Source: CADEEN01 sp963783785 (GTDB taxonomy: Bacteria > Pseudomonadota > Gammaproteobacteria > Burkholderiales > Burkholderiaceae_C). From it: a stretch of DNA of 64,000 nt. The notes beneath the pieces were generated by a model that saw only the letters and a program-made list of their open reading frames with translations, ran no database searches and was not told where the DNA came from. The DNA lies in assembly GCA_963783785.1 (NCBI GenBank), contig CAWAOQ010000017.1:62001-126000 (forward strand), read 5' to 3'. A program made the translations under genes and the position numbers. Positions 1 through 9,123 of the stretch are shown here, one piece after another (the first letter of the stretch is position 1; each line of letters begins with the position of its first letter).

Positions 1-503
1 TCGCCGGCCTCGTTGGCCGGATCCATCGTGCGGTACGGGTGCTCCCAATCGCCGAGCACACCCAGGCGCTGGAAATCGGCCTTCTGCTGGGCGATCTGTT
101 CGGTGGCATAGGCGCGGCTCCTGGCCTGCATCTCGTCGCGCGACAGGTGGCGGCCGTGCGCCTTCTCGATCGCATTCTCGATCGGCAGACCGTGGCAGTC
201 CCAGCCTGGCACGTAGCGCGCATCGAAGCCGGCCAGCTGCTTGGACTTGACCACCATGTCCTTCAGGATCTTGTTGACCGCATGGCCGATGTGCAGCACG
301 CCGTTGGCGTAGGGCGGGCCGTCGTGCAGCACGAACAGCGGCGCGCCGTGGCGCGCGTCACGCAGCTTCTTGTACAGGCCCTGTTCGTTCCAGGCGGCGA
401 TCCAGCCCGGCTCGCGCTTGGGCAGGTCGCCACGCATCGGGAAGGGCGTGTCCGGCAGGTTCAGCGTGGCGCGGTAATCAGGGGTGGGCGTTGGATGGGT
501 CAT
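1..503 (-). CDS. ileS: Isoleucyl-tRNA synthetase, N-terminal part (runs off left edge)
   Basis: Charges tRNA-Ile with isoleucine in the cytoplasm (class I aminoacyl-tRNA synthetase). Only about 167 N-terminal residues are in the window; the frame is open through base 1. The class I signature is visible: a DGPPYANG stretch followed by HIGH at about residues 71-74, then an AVNKILKD segment typical of IleS. The ATG at 503 begins MTHPTPTPDYRATLNLP, the usual N-terminus ahead of the conserved FPMRGDLPKREP block. In many proteobacteria ileS follows ribF directly. Here the two are on the same strand but separated by an oppositely oriented outer-membrane protein gene. No truncation is seen other than the window edge. 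Confidence 0.96.
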   Translation of the reverse strand, partial: MTHPTPTPDYRATLNLPDTPFPMRGDLPKREPGWIAAWNEQGLYKKLRDARHGAPLFVLHDGPPYANGVLHIGHAVNKILKDMVVKSKQLAGFDARYVPGWDCHGLPIENAIEKAHGRHLSRDEMQARSRAYATEQIAQQKADFQRLGVLGDWEHPYRTMDPANEAG

Positions 504-563
504 GGTGCGAAGGCGCCAGGCGCTGTGGCGTGGCGCGCACGGCGCTCACTTTTCTTTGGGGCC

Positions 564-583
564 GGCTTGCGCTCTCGCAAGCC
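564..583. other. Perfect hairpin in the ileS/mipA divergent spacer
   Basis: An 8-bp perfect stem (GGCTTGCG / CGCAAGCC) with a 4-base loop lies between the divergent starts of ileS (503) and the MipA-family gene (678). On the minus strand it falls roughly 60-80 bases ahead of the ileS start, so it could be part of the ileS leader. On the plus strand it has no T-run and does not look like a terminator. Function is unknown. Confidence 0.4.
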
Positions 584-677
584 CGCGGCGGGTTCGTCGG
601 CGGAACCCGGCTAAATTCGATCGCGTGTCGTCTGTCGCCGCGTCGTCGTGCGCCAGCGCAGGAGATCGAGCCGAACC

Positions 678-1630
678 ATGCAAGCAACCATAAGACGCAT
701 TCTAGCCAGCCCGCCGCGGCGTTTGGCGGCCTGTGCGCTGCTGCTGGCCTGTGCGCTGCCGCCCTGGGCGCGGGCGCAGGAGGCTGAGACGCCCGCCGCG
801 CAGGCAGCGGGTGCGCAGGCCCAGGAGTTGCGCAGGCCCAGGATTCGCAGGCAGCGGATGCGCAGGCACCGGCTGCGGAGTCCGCGCCGGCGAGGCCGCC
901 GCACCCGGCGTGGGAGGGTGCCATCGGGCTGCAGGTGAACAATTCGCCGGAATACGCCGGTTCGGACCAGCGCAAGTTCTCGGTCAGGCCCGGTCTCTAC
1001 CTGCGCTGGGGCCGCTACTCGATCGCGACGGGCGGCAACTTCGTGGCCCGCCACAACGACGACGAGGTCGTGCGCGGCGTCACCGCCGAACTGGTCCGGC
1101 GCGAAGACCTGCGGCTGCGGCTCAGCTTTCGCTACGACCAAGGCCGCAAGACCAGCGAGAGCGCGGAGCTGGCGCAGCTCGACGAAGTGCGCGCCACCGT
1201 GCGGGCTCGCCTCTCGTTGGTCTGGGAGCCTGTGCCCGACTGGCGCTTCGGCGCCGGCTGGAACACCGACATCCTCGGCCGCCAGGGGGGCGCGGTGGCC
1301 GATTTCGGCGTGGCGCGCGACTTCCGCCCCAGCCAGCGCACGCTGGTCACGCTCGGCACCAGCGTGGCCTGGGGCAACGATCTCTACATGCAGGCCCGCT
1401 TCGGCATCAGCCCGGAAGCTGCCGAGCGCAGCGGCAAGCCGGCTTTCGACCCGGGTGCCGGGTTGCGCGACGTGGCGTTGACGGCGCAGTGGCGCACCGA
1501 CATCGACCGCAGCTGGACGGTGTGGGTCAGCGGTGGGCTCAGCCGCCTGCTCGGCCCGGCGGCCGACAGCCCGCTGACGCTGCAGGCCACGCAAGCCGGC
1601 GTCGGTGCCGGCTTCGCCTGGCGCTTCTGA
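678..1630 (+). CDS. MipA/OmpV family outer-membrane protein (frame-disrupted)
   Basis: Predicted outer-membrane beta-barrel of the MipA/OmpV family; E. coli MipA is a murein-hydrolase scaffold, but the role here is not known. The ATG at 678 opens a signal peptide (basic start, then a leucine/alanine core ending near ARAQ). An Ala/Gln-rich linker follows. The mature domain is in another frame from about 830: it begins PAWEGAIGLQVNNSPEYAG and ends with the barrel-type terminal Phe (FAWRF). The frames are reconciled by two extra bases (828-829) or one missing base in the repetitive GCGCAGGC-rich linker. The stop lies 6 bases from the convergent ribF stop. Family assignment is good, exact function open. 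Confidence 0.8.
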
Positions 1631-1636
1631 CACCCG

Positions 1637-2626
1637 TCATCGGGCCGCTGCGAACCACGCCTGCGCGGCGGCCACATCGACGGCAATGCCTGCGCGCAGG
1701 GCATCGAGCGACGCGTACTGGCGCTCGTCGTGCAGCTTGTGCAGCAACTCGACGCGCACCACGCGGCCGTACGCGCCGTCGGGGCTGAGCGACGGCGGCC
1801 AAGCCAGGCAATGGGTCTCGAGCAGCACCCGGCCGTTGTCGCCGAGCGTCGGCCGCACGCCCAGGCTGGCCACGCCGGGCAGCGGTGCCGCCGCGAGGCC
1901 ATGCACGCGCACGATGAAGATGCCCATCGCCGCCGGCCGCCGGTGCGCAAAGCGCAGGTTCAGGGTGCGAAAGCCGTCGCCGCGACCGGGCGCGCTTTCG
2001 CCGAGGGCGCGCCCCAGCTTGCGCCCGTGCAGCACATGGCCGCTGATGCTGTAGGGGCGGCCGAGCAGCGTCGCGACACGCGCCATGTCGCCTGATTCGA
2101 GCGCCTCGCGCACGGCCGAACTCGACACCCGCAGGCCGTGCACTTCGTAGCTCTGCATCCGCGCGACGTCGAAGCCGGCGGCCTCGCCCGCAGCGTCGAG
2201 CATCGCGTAGTCACCGGTGCGCTTCGTGCCGAAGCGGAAGTCGTCACCCACCAGCACGTAGCGCGTGCCCAGGCCACGCACCAGTGCGTCGTCGATGAAG
2301 GCCTGCGGCGACTGGGCGGCAAGGCGTTCGTCGAAGCGCAGCACGACCACCTGCTCGATGCCGCAACGCTCGAGCTCGGCCAGCTTGTCGCGCAGCGTCG
2401 CGATGCGCGCCGGTGCGGCGTCGGGCCGGCCGGCCCGTGCGGCGAAGAAGTCGCGCGGGTGCGGCTCGAAGGTCAGCACGCACGACGGCACGCCGCGATG
2501 GCGGGCCTCGTTGATCAGCAATGCGAGCATGGCCTGGTGGCCGCGATGCACGCCGTCGAAGTTGCCGATCGTCAGCGCGCAAGCCGGCGCGACCTCGGGA
2601 TGATGGAAGCCGCGGAACACTCGCAT
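1637..2626 (-). CDS. ribF: Bifunctional riboflavin kinase / FAD synthetase
   Basis: Converts riboflavin to FMN and FMN to FAD. The N-terminal FMN adenylyltransferase half shows TIGNFDGVHRGHQ (a HxGH-type nucleotidyltransferase motif) at about residues 20-32, then LTFEPHPRDFF. The C-terminal riboflavin kinase half carries GRALGESAPGRGDGFRTLNL and GVRPTLG. Length (329 residues from the ATG at 2626) is normal and the frame is intact. An upstream in-frame start at 2662 would add 12 residues with no family support, so 2626 is preferred. It lies upstream of ileS on the same strand, the conserved ribF-ileS order, but with the MipA-family gene in between. Confidence 0.95.
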   Translation of the reverse strand: MRVFRGFHHPEVAPACALTIGNFDGVHRGHQAMLALLINEARHRGVPSCVLTFEPHPRDFFAARAGRPDAAPARIATLRDKLAELERCGIEQVVVLRFDERLAAQSPQAFIDDALVRGLGTRYVLVGDDFRFGTKRTGDYAMLDAAGEAAGFDVARMQSYEVHGLRVSSSAVREALESGDMARVATLLGRPYSISGHVLHGRKLGRALGESAPGRGDGFRTLNLRFAHRRPAAMGIFIVRVHGLAAAPLPGVASLGVRPTLGDNGRVLLETHCLAWPPSLSPDGAYGRVVRVELLHKLHDERQYASLDALRAGIAVDVAAAQAWFAAAR

Positions 2627-2730
2627 GGCCCCGATTATTGCGGCCGTGCCCGCAGCGCCCATGGCGCATCAGGATCGGCATCGTGCCGGCGTTGACGAAA
2701 CGGTCGGTGACCCCGCGTGGGGGTCTGCGA

Positions 2731-3442
2731 TCAGTCGCCTGCGGGATCGGCCCAGCGCCAGGCGCCTGGCGCCAGGTCGGCCGGCAGCGTCCAGGCGCCG
2801 AATGCGCTGCGGTGCAGCGCCTGGACGCGGTTGCCGGCAGCGGCGACCATGCGCTTGACCTGGTGGTAGCGGCCTTCGGTCAGCGTCAGCCGCAGCTGCC
2901 GCTCGCTGACGGCCTCGCAGGCGCTGGCGCGCACCGGGCGCGGGTCGTCGTCGAGCACCACACCGGCCAGCAGGCGCGCCACGGTGTCGGGCGCCAGGTC
3001 GTGCTTGCAGGTCACCTCGTAGACCTTCGCCACATGGTGCTTCGGCGACGTCAGGCGGTGGATCAATGTGCCGTCATCGGTCAGCAGCAGCAGCCCGGTG
3101 GTGTCGGCGTCGAGCCGGCCCACCGGCTGCACGCCACGCTCGCGCAACGGCGCCGGCAGCAGCGCCAGCACGCTCGGATGGTGGCGCGGCTTGGTCGAGC
3201 ATTCATAGCCGAGCGGCTTGTGCAACAGCACGCAGCGCGCGGGCCCGGTAGGGCCAGGCCTGGCCGGCGACGACGAACACGAGGCCCTCGGTGGGCACGA
3301 CAGCCCGAGGGTCGTCGACGGTGACGCCGCCGATCTGCACCTGGCCGGCAGCGATCAGCGCTGCGCAGTGGCGTCGCGTGCCAAAGCCCTGGCTGAACAG
3401 GACCTGCGCGAGCGGCAGCCGCAGCGGGGTGGCGGGCGTCAA
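2731..3442 (-). CDS. RsuA/RluE-family pseudouridine synthase (one frame shift)
   Basis: Isomerises a specific uridine in rRNA. The N-terminal part (3442 to about 3235) is an S4 RNA-binding domain: LPLAQVLFSQGFGTRRHCAA and QIGGVTVDDPRAVV. The catalytic domain continues in the next frame with LLHKPLGYECSTKP and GRLDADTTGLLLLTDDG, whose first Asp is the catalytic residue, and ends near GRYHQVKRM. One extra base near 3236 (codon context GCG CTG, extra C, GTG CTG) reconciles the frames. A TTG at 3442, two bases after the stop of the upstream peptidase gene, is the likely start; no ATG fits. It is the last gene of the four-gene operon 6750-2731. The exact rRNA target (16S or 23S) cannot be read from sequence. 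Confidence 0.85.
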
Positions 3443-3444
3443 GC

Positions 3445-4443
<999 letters not shown>

Positions 4444-4447
<4 letters not shown>

Positions 4448-5566
4448 GCGAAGACCCCGGCGGTGTCCTGCATCCGTTCGCTGACCTCGCCGAGGTGGTG
4501 CAGCGTGTCGCCCCAGGCCAGCTCGAGCATCGTCAGGCGCTTGAAGTAGTGGCTGGCGATGTATTCGTCGGTGACGCCGATGCCGCCGTGCAGCTGGATG
4601 CACTGCTGGCCGGCGAAGCGCATCGACTGGCCGAGTTGCACCTTGGCCTGCGACAGCGCGCGGCGACGCTGTGGCGGTGGTTCGCCGAGTTTCAGGCTGG
4701 CGTAGTAGCTCATCGAGCGTGCCAGTTCGAGCTGCATCTTGACGTCGGCGACGCGGTGGCGCAGGGCCTGGAAGCTGGCGATCGCCACGCCGAATTGCTT
4801 GCGCGTGTTCATGTACTCGACGGTGACTGCCAGCAGCTTGTCCATCAGACCGACACCCTCGGCGCAGGCCGCGGCGATGCCGACATCGGCCGCGTACTCG
4901 AGCGCGGCCGCTGCATCGGCGATCACCAGGCTGGCCGGCGACCCCGCCAGCGTGATGTCGGCGGCGCGTGCGCCGTCCTGCGTCGGGTAGCCGCGCACCG
5001 CGCAGCGGGCTCGCTCGACCAGGAACAAGCCGATCGGCGCTGCCGCCTGCGGTCCGACCCGCGCCGGCACCAGGTAGGCGTCGGCCTCGTCGCCGGCCGG
5101 CACCAGGCTCTTGTGGCCGCTGAGCGACCAGCCTCCCGCCACCTGCGTCGCGATCGTTGCGGCGGTGTCGAGCCGGTAGCGGGCAGCGCGCTCCTGGACA
5201 GCGGGCACGACGAGCGCCGAACCGTCGGCGATGCGCGGCAGCCAGGCGGCTTGCGTGGCCGGTTCACCGCCGGCAAGCAGCGCCGGTGCCACCAGCGCCG
5301 CTGCGGCATAGGGCGCGTTGACCAAGGCCGCGGCCGAGTTCCTCCATCACCACCATCGCCTCGACCGCGCCGAAGCCCAGCCCGCCATGCTCGCTGGGCA
5401 CGGCCAGGCCGCCAAGGCCGAGCTCGGCCAACTCGGCATACACCGCGCGCGTGGCGCCGCCCGCCTTGGCCAGCGCGTGACGGCGCTCGAACGAGAAGCC
5501 CTTGTCGACCCAGCGCTGCACCGCGTCGCGCAGCGAGAGTTGGTCGTCGGTGAATTCGAAGTCCAT
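4444..5566 (-). CDS. Acyl-CoA dehydrogenase, PimD-like small subunit (one frame shift)
   Basis: Flavoprotein of the acyl-CoA dehydrogenase family, resembling the small subunit of pimeloyl-CoA dehydrogenase. The N-terminus MDFEFTDDQLSLRDAVQRW and the LAVPSEHGGLGFG block are in the first frame. After one extra base near 5332 (GGC CTT, extra G, GTC AAC GCG CCC) the frame continues through VNAPYAAAALVAPALLAGG, the FAD/substrate domain and the C-terminal CIQLHGGIGVTDEYIASHYFKRL. Corrected length is about 373 residues, normal for the family. It starts 2 bases after the partner dehydrogenase ends and overlaps the S58 peptidase by ATGA, so these genes form one operon. The acyl-CoA chain length is not deducible. 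Confidence 0.88.
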
Positions 5567-5568
5567 CG

Positions 5569-6750
5569 TCAGCTCCCGAGCACCGTCTGCGCGACGATGT
5601 TTCTTTGAACTTCGTTGCTGCCGCCGTAGATCGTGGTCTTGCGGTAGTTGAAGTAGGTGCCGGCCAGCGGCGCGCAGTGGGCCGCGCCGACATGCTCGCC
5701 CTGCCAGCCGGCTTCCATCGCTTCCTTGATCAACGGCAGCGCGAACGGCCCCGCGGCCAGCATCATCAATTCACTGTAGCGCTGCTGGATCTCGCTGCCG
5801 CGGATCTTCAGCAGGCCGGCGATGTCCAGGCTCTGCTTGCCGCTCTTCTCGGCCGACAGCACGCGCAGCACCATCATCTCCAGCGCCACGATGTCGACCT
5901 CCAGCAGCGCGATCTGGTCGCGAAAGCGCCGGTCGTCCCACAACCCTTCGGCCTTGGCGATGCGCTTCACGCGCTCGAGTTCGCGCTTGGCGCGGTTGAC
6001 ATCGGCGATGTTGGTGCGCTCGTGCGACAGCAGGTACTTGGCATAGCTCCAGCCCTTGTTCTCCTCGCCGATCAGCTGGTCGGCCGGAACCTCGACGTTG
6101 TCGAACCAGACTTCGTTGACCTCGCGGCTGCCGTCGAGCATCACGATCGGGCGCACGCTGACACCCGGGCTCTTCATGTCGATCAGCAGGAACGAGATGC
6201 CGGTCTGCGGCTTGCCCTCGTTGCTGGTGCGCACCAGGCAGAAGATCCAGTCGCCATGCTGGGCCATCGTGGTCCAGGTCTTCTGGCCGTTGACGAGGTA
6301 GTAGTCGCCGCGGCGCTCGGCCTTGCACTTCAGCGACGCCAGGTCCGAGCCCGCACCGGGTTCGCTGTAGCCCTGGCTCCACCAGACGTCGCCGCTGGCG
6401 ATGCCGGGCAGGAAGCGGCGCTGCTGCTCGGGCGTGCCGAAGGCCATGATCACCGGCGCCACCATCACCGGGCCGAACGGCTGCACACGTGGCGCACCGG
6501 CGAGTGCACATTCCTCTTCGAACAGGTGACGCTGCACGGCATTCCAGCCTGGCCCGCCATGCTCCTTCGGCCAGCCCCAGCCGAGCCAGCCTTGTTGGCC
6601 GAGGATCCTGGCCCAGCGCTGGTGGTCTTCGCGCGTCAGATGCAGCGCGTGATGCACCTTGTGGCGGATTTCGGTGGGCAGGTGGTTGGCCACCCATTGC
6701 CGGATCTGCTGGCGAAATGCGGTTTCTTCGGCGGTGAAATTCAGGTCCAT
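5569..6750 (-). CDS. Acyl-CoA dehydrogenase, PimC-like large subunit
   Basis: Intact 393-residue acyl-CoA dehydrogenase, the likely heteromeric partner of the gene just downstream. Conserved blocks are RWARILGQQGWLGWGWPKEHGGPGW near residue 60, WSQGYSEPGAGSDLASLKCKA (FAD/substrate binding), YLVNGQKTWTT, and the C-terminal YFNYRKTTIYGGSNEVQRNI. In that last block the Glu of the classical YEGT catalytic motif is Gly, as is common in heteromeric acyl-CoA dehydrogenases where another position or subunit supplies the base. The ATG at 6750 gives MDLNFTAEETAFRQQIRQW, the family start; upstream in-frame codons are shadow. It is the first gene of the 6750-2731 operon, divergent from the EgtB-like gene. 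Confidence 0.92.
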   Translation of the reverse strand: MDLNFTAEETAFRQQIRQWVANHLPTEIRHKVHHALHLTREDHQRWARILGQQGWLGWGWPKEHGGPGWNAVQRHLFEEECALAGAPRVQPFGPVMVAPVIMAFGTPEQQRRFLPGIASGDVWWSQGYSEPGAGSDLASLKCKAERRGDYYLVNGQKTWTTMAQHGDWIFCLVRTSNEGKPQTGISFLLIDMKSPGVSVRPIVMLDGSREVNEVWFDNVEVPADQLIGEENKGWSYAKYLLSHERTNIADVNRAKRELERVKRIAKAEGLWDDRRFRDQIALLEVDIVALEMMVLRVLSAEKSGKQSLDIAGLLKIRGSEIQQRYSELMMLAAGPFALPLIKEAMEAGWQGEHVGAAHCAPLAGTYFNYRKTTIYGGSNEVQRNIVAQTVLGS

Positions 6751-6830
6751 CGGGGGTCTCCGCTGTCGTTGCGGTTTTAGCACGGCCCCTTGCCGGCGGT
6801 CCGTCGCGCCAGCGACAGCAGCAGGGTTTC

Positions 6831-6836
6831 GATAAT
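6831..6836 (+). promoter_or_regulatory. Predicted -10 element giving a leaderless mRNA
   Basis: GATAAT lies 7 bases before the ATG at 6844. With normal sigma-70 spacing, transcription would begin at or within two bases of the start codon. No Shine-Dalgarno sequence precedes this ATG. No clear -35 hexamer was identified. Confidence 0.5.
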
Positions 6837-6843
6837 CGGCGCC

Positions 6844-8043
6844 ATGAACGATATCGCCAGCCTGCTTGCCGATGCCGCGCGCATGCGCCATGCCGACCGC
6901 GACCTGCTGTCGTTGGCGCTGATGCAATCGCGCAACCAGACGCTGGCCTGGCTGGCGTTGTTCGAGAGCGCGGCAGACGCACCCGCGCCGCAGCCGCCCG
7001 AGCACTTCGAACCCGCGCTGTGGCTGGCCGGCCATGCCGGTTGGCTGCAGGAGCGTTGGATCGCTCGGAACCTGCAGCGCGGCCGCGGCCGCGGCGCCGA
7101 TGCGGGCTGTGCGCCGTTGGCGTCGATCGAACCCGGAGCCGATCGCTGGTGGGGCACCGAGGCCCTGGCCGACCGCGCAGGGTGGTCAGCCGTGCCGCCG
7201 ACGCACGAGGCCACGCGGGCCTACCTGGCCGAGACGCTCGAGGTCACGCTCGACTTGCTGCGCGGTGCCGCGCCCGACGACGACGGGTTGCATGTCTACC
7301 GGGCCGCGTTGTTCGATGAAGACGCACTGCAGCGGCGCTTCGTCGCATTGGCGCAGGCGCAACAGATCGCGGCGGCGCAGCGCCTGGTGCCCGAGCGGCA
7401 CGGCCTCGCGCTGCGCGACCCGCTGGCGTTCGCGGCGCAGCGCTGGTGGCTCGGCTCGCCGCCCGGTGGCTACGTGCCGGCCAACGAGCAGTGGGCGCAC
7501 GAGGAGGCGGTGCCCGAGTTCGAGATCGACGCGCAGGCCGTGGCGTGGTCGCAGTACGCCGAGTTCGTCGCAGACGGCGGCTATGACGATCGGCGCTGGT
7601 GGAGCGAGCCGGGCTGGCGCTGGTTGCAGGCCACCGAACGCCGTACACCGCGCGACGTCGAGCAAGTGCGGCACGGAGTGCTGCTGCGCCGATTCGGCCA
7701 GGTGCAGCGCGCGCCGGCAACCGGGCCGGTGACGATGGTGTCCTGGTTCGAGGCCGACGCCTGGTGTCGCTGGGCCGGGCGGCGCCTGCCGACCGAGATC
7801 GAATGGGAACTTGCGGCCAGCCAGGGCGCCTCGCGAGGTTTCGTCTGGGGCCAGGTGCCCGAGTGGGTCGCCAGCCACGCGCGCGCCTGGCCCGGCGCGG
7901 CAGCAGCGCCCGACGCGTCGCTGCGGGTCCAGCGCGGCTGTGCCTGGTTCGAGCCGCGGCGCCTGGCGCACCCGAAGGCGCGCCGCTTCATGGCCGCCGA
8001 CCGCGACGAAGGCTTTGCCGGTTTTCGCAGTTGCGCCGCTTGA
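6844..8043 (+). CDS. EgtB/SenA-like DinB_2 + FGE-sulfatase domain protein
   Basis: A 399-residue protein with the architecture of ergothioneine synthase EgtB and selenoneine synthase SenA. It has an N-terminal DinB_2-like helical domain (HADRDLL, then LWLAGHAGWLQERW) and a C-terminal formylglycine-enzyme (FGE/SUMF1) domain (FEIDAQAV, PVTMVSWFEADAWCRWAGRRLPTEIEWE, ending GFAGFRSC). EgtB-type enzymes bind non-haem iron through one His in the first helix and an HxxxH pair later. The first His is present, but the pair is replaced: the segment reads ALFDEDALQRRF where relatives have ALFHEDMHxEAF. Enzyme activity is therefore doubtful. No egtD, senB or senC is adjacent. The ATG at 6844 fits the promoter; an upstream frame extension is shadow. 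Confidence 0.8.
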   Translation: MNDIASLLADAARMRHADRDLLSLALMQSRNQTLAWLALFESAADAPAPQPPEHFEPALWLAGHAGWLQERWIARNLQRGRGRGADAGCAPLASIEPGADRWWGTEALADRAGWSAVPPTHEATRAYLAETLEVTLDLLRGAAPDDDGLHVYRAALFDEDALQRRFVALAQAQQIAAAQRLVPERHGLALRDPLAFAAQRWWLGSPPGGYVPANEQWAHEEAVPEFEIDAQAVAWSQYAEFVADGGYDDRRWWSEPGWRWLQATERRTPRDVEQVRHGVLLRRFGQVQRAPATGPVTMVSWFEADAWCRWAGRRLPTEIEWELAASQGASRGFVWGQVPEWVASHARAWPGAAAAPDASLRVQRGCAWFEPRRLAHPKARRFMAADRDEGFAGFRSCAA

Positions 8044-8050
8044 ACAGGCC

Positions 8051-9025
8051 TCAGTCGGCCTTGGCTCCAGTGGCCTTGACCACGCGCTCGTACTTGGCGT
8101 TCTCGCTGCGCACGAACTGCGCGAAGGCATCCGGGGTGGTCGGGGCGGGCTCGGCCATCAGCGTCGCCAGCCGCGCCTTGATCTCGGCCGAATTGAGTGC
8201 ATCGACGAAGGCGCGGTTGAGCCGCGCGGTCACGTCGGCGGGCAACCGCGCCGGCCCGAACAGGCCGAACCAGGTGTGGATGTCGAACTGGCCCAGGCCG
8301 AGGTCGGCCGCGCTCTCGGCGATGGTCGGCACGTCGGGCATCGCGCTCGACCGCCGCGCGGTGGTGACGGCCAGTGCGCGCAGCCTGCCACTCCTGATGT
8401 TGGCCGACGCGGCAGCCAGGTTGTCGAAGTTCAGGTCGACCTGGCCCGACACCAGCGCCAGTTGCGCCGGCGGACCGCCGGCGTACGGGATGTGGACCAT
8501 GAACAGGCCGGCCTGGGTCTTGAACATTTCGCCGGCGAGGTGGCCGGCGCTGCCATTGCCGCCCGAGCCGTAGTTCAGTCGGGCCGGATGCTTCTTCGCA
8601 TAGGCCACCAGGTCGCGCACCGATGCGATGCCCAGGCGCTGCGCGGCGTCGGCATTCATCACCAGCACGTTGGGCACCTGCGCCACCAGCGTGATCGGCG
8701 TGAAGTCGCGCAAGGCGTCGTAAGGCATCTTGCTGTAGAGCCAGGGGTTGATGGCGTGCGTGGCGACCGCGCCCATCACGATCGTGGTGCCGTCGGGGGC
8801 GGCCTTGGCGACTGCGTCGGCGCCGACGTTGCCGCCCGCCCCCGGCCGGTTCTCGACCACCACCACGCCCAGGCTGTCCCTGACCTTGTCGGCCAGCGCG
8901 CGCGCCGCGATGTCCAGTGGCCCGCCGGGCGGGTAGGGCACGATCAGGCGGATCGGCCTGGCCTGCGCCGACGTCGCCGTGGCGGCAAATGCGGCGGTGG
9001 CGGCAAGGATGTCTCGGCGTCGCAT
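8051..9025 (-). CDS. Bug-family (TctC) tripartite tricarboxylate transporter solute-binding protein
   Basis: Periplasmic substrate receptor of the Bug family, greatly expanded in Burkholderiales; it would deliver a small carboxylate to a TctA/TctB permease. 324 residues, intact. The N-terminus MRRRDILAATAAFAAT carries a twin-arginine-like RRRD start and hydrophobic core ending around AQA. Family blocks are IRLIVPYPPGGPLDIAAR, VVVENRPGAGGNVGAD, KHPARLNYGSGGNGSAGHLAGE, HIPYAGGPPAQ and DVPTIAES. No TctA/TctB genes lie nearby, which is usual for these orphan receptors. Ligand unknown. It is convergent with the EgtB-like gene (7-base gap). Confidence 0.93.
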   Translation of the reverse strand: MRRRDILAATAAFAATATSAQARPIRLIVPYPPGGPLDIAARALADKVRDSLGVVVVENRPGAGGNVGADAVAKAAPDGTTIVMGAVATHAINPWLYSKMPYDALRDFTPITLVAQVPNVLVMNADAAQRLGIASVRDLVAYAKKHPARLNYGSGGNGSAGHLAGEMFKTQAGLFMVHIPYAGGPPAQLALVSGQVDLNFDNLAAASANIRSGRLRALAVTTARRSSAMPDVPTIAESAADLGLGQFDIHTWFGLFGPARLPADVTARLNRAFVDALNSAEIKARLATLMAEPAPTTPDAFAQFVRSENAKYERVVKATGAKAD

Positions 9026-9123
9026 GACGGCTCCAATGGTTGCAGGATGGACGGCAGTTTAGGCGCCGGGCGGCGGCGGAACAGCAGCGACAATCCACGC
9101 CGGCGACACCCCCATCGAGGTCG

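Noticed and set aside
611..1633. 340-codon minus-strand frame opposite the MipA-family gene
   Set aside because: No motif content. The plus strand carries a signal peptide and MipA/OmpV barrel sequence ending in the diagnostic terminal Phe.
6844..8043. A selenoneine (senABC) or ergothioneine gene cluster
   Set aside because: Only the EgtB/SenA-like gene is present; no SenB glycosyltransferase, SenC/SelD or EgtD methyltransferase is nearby, and key metal ligands are missing.
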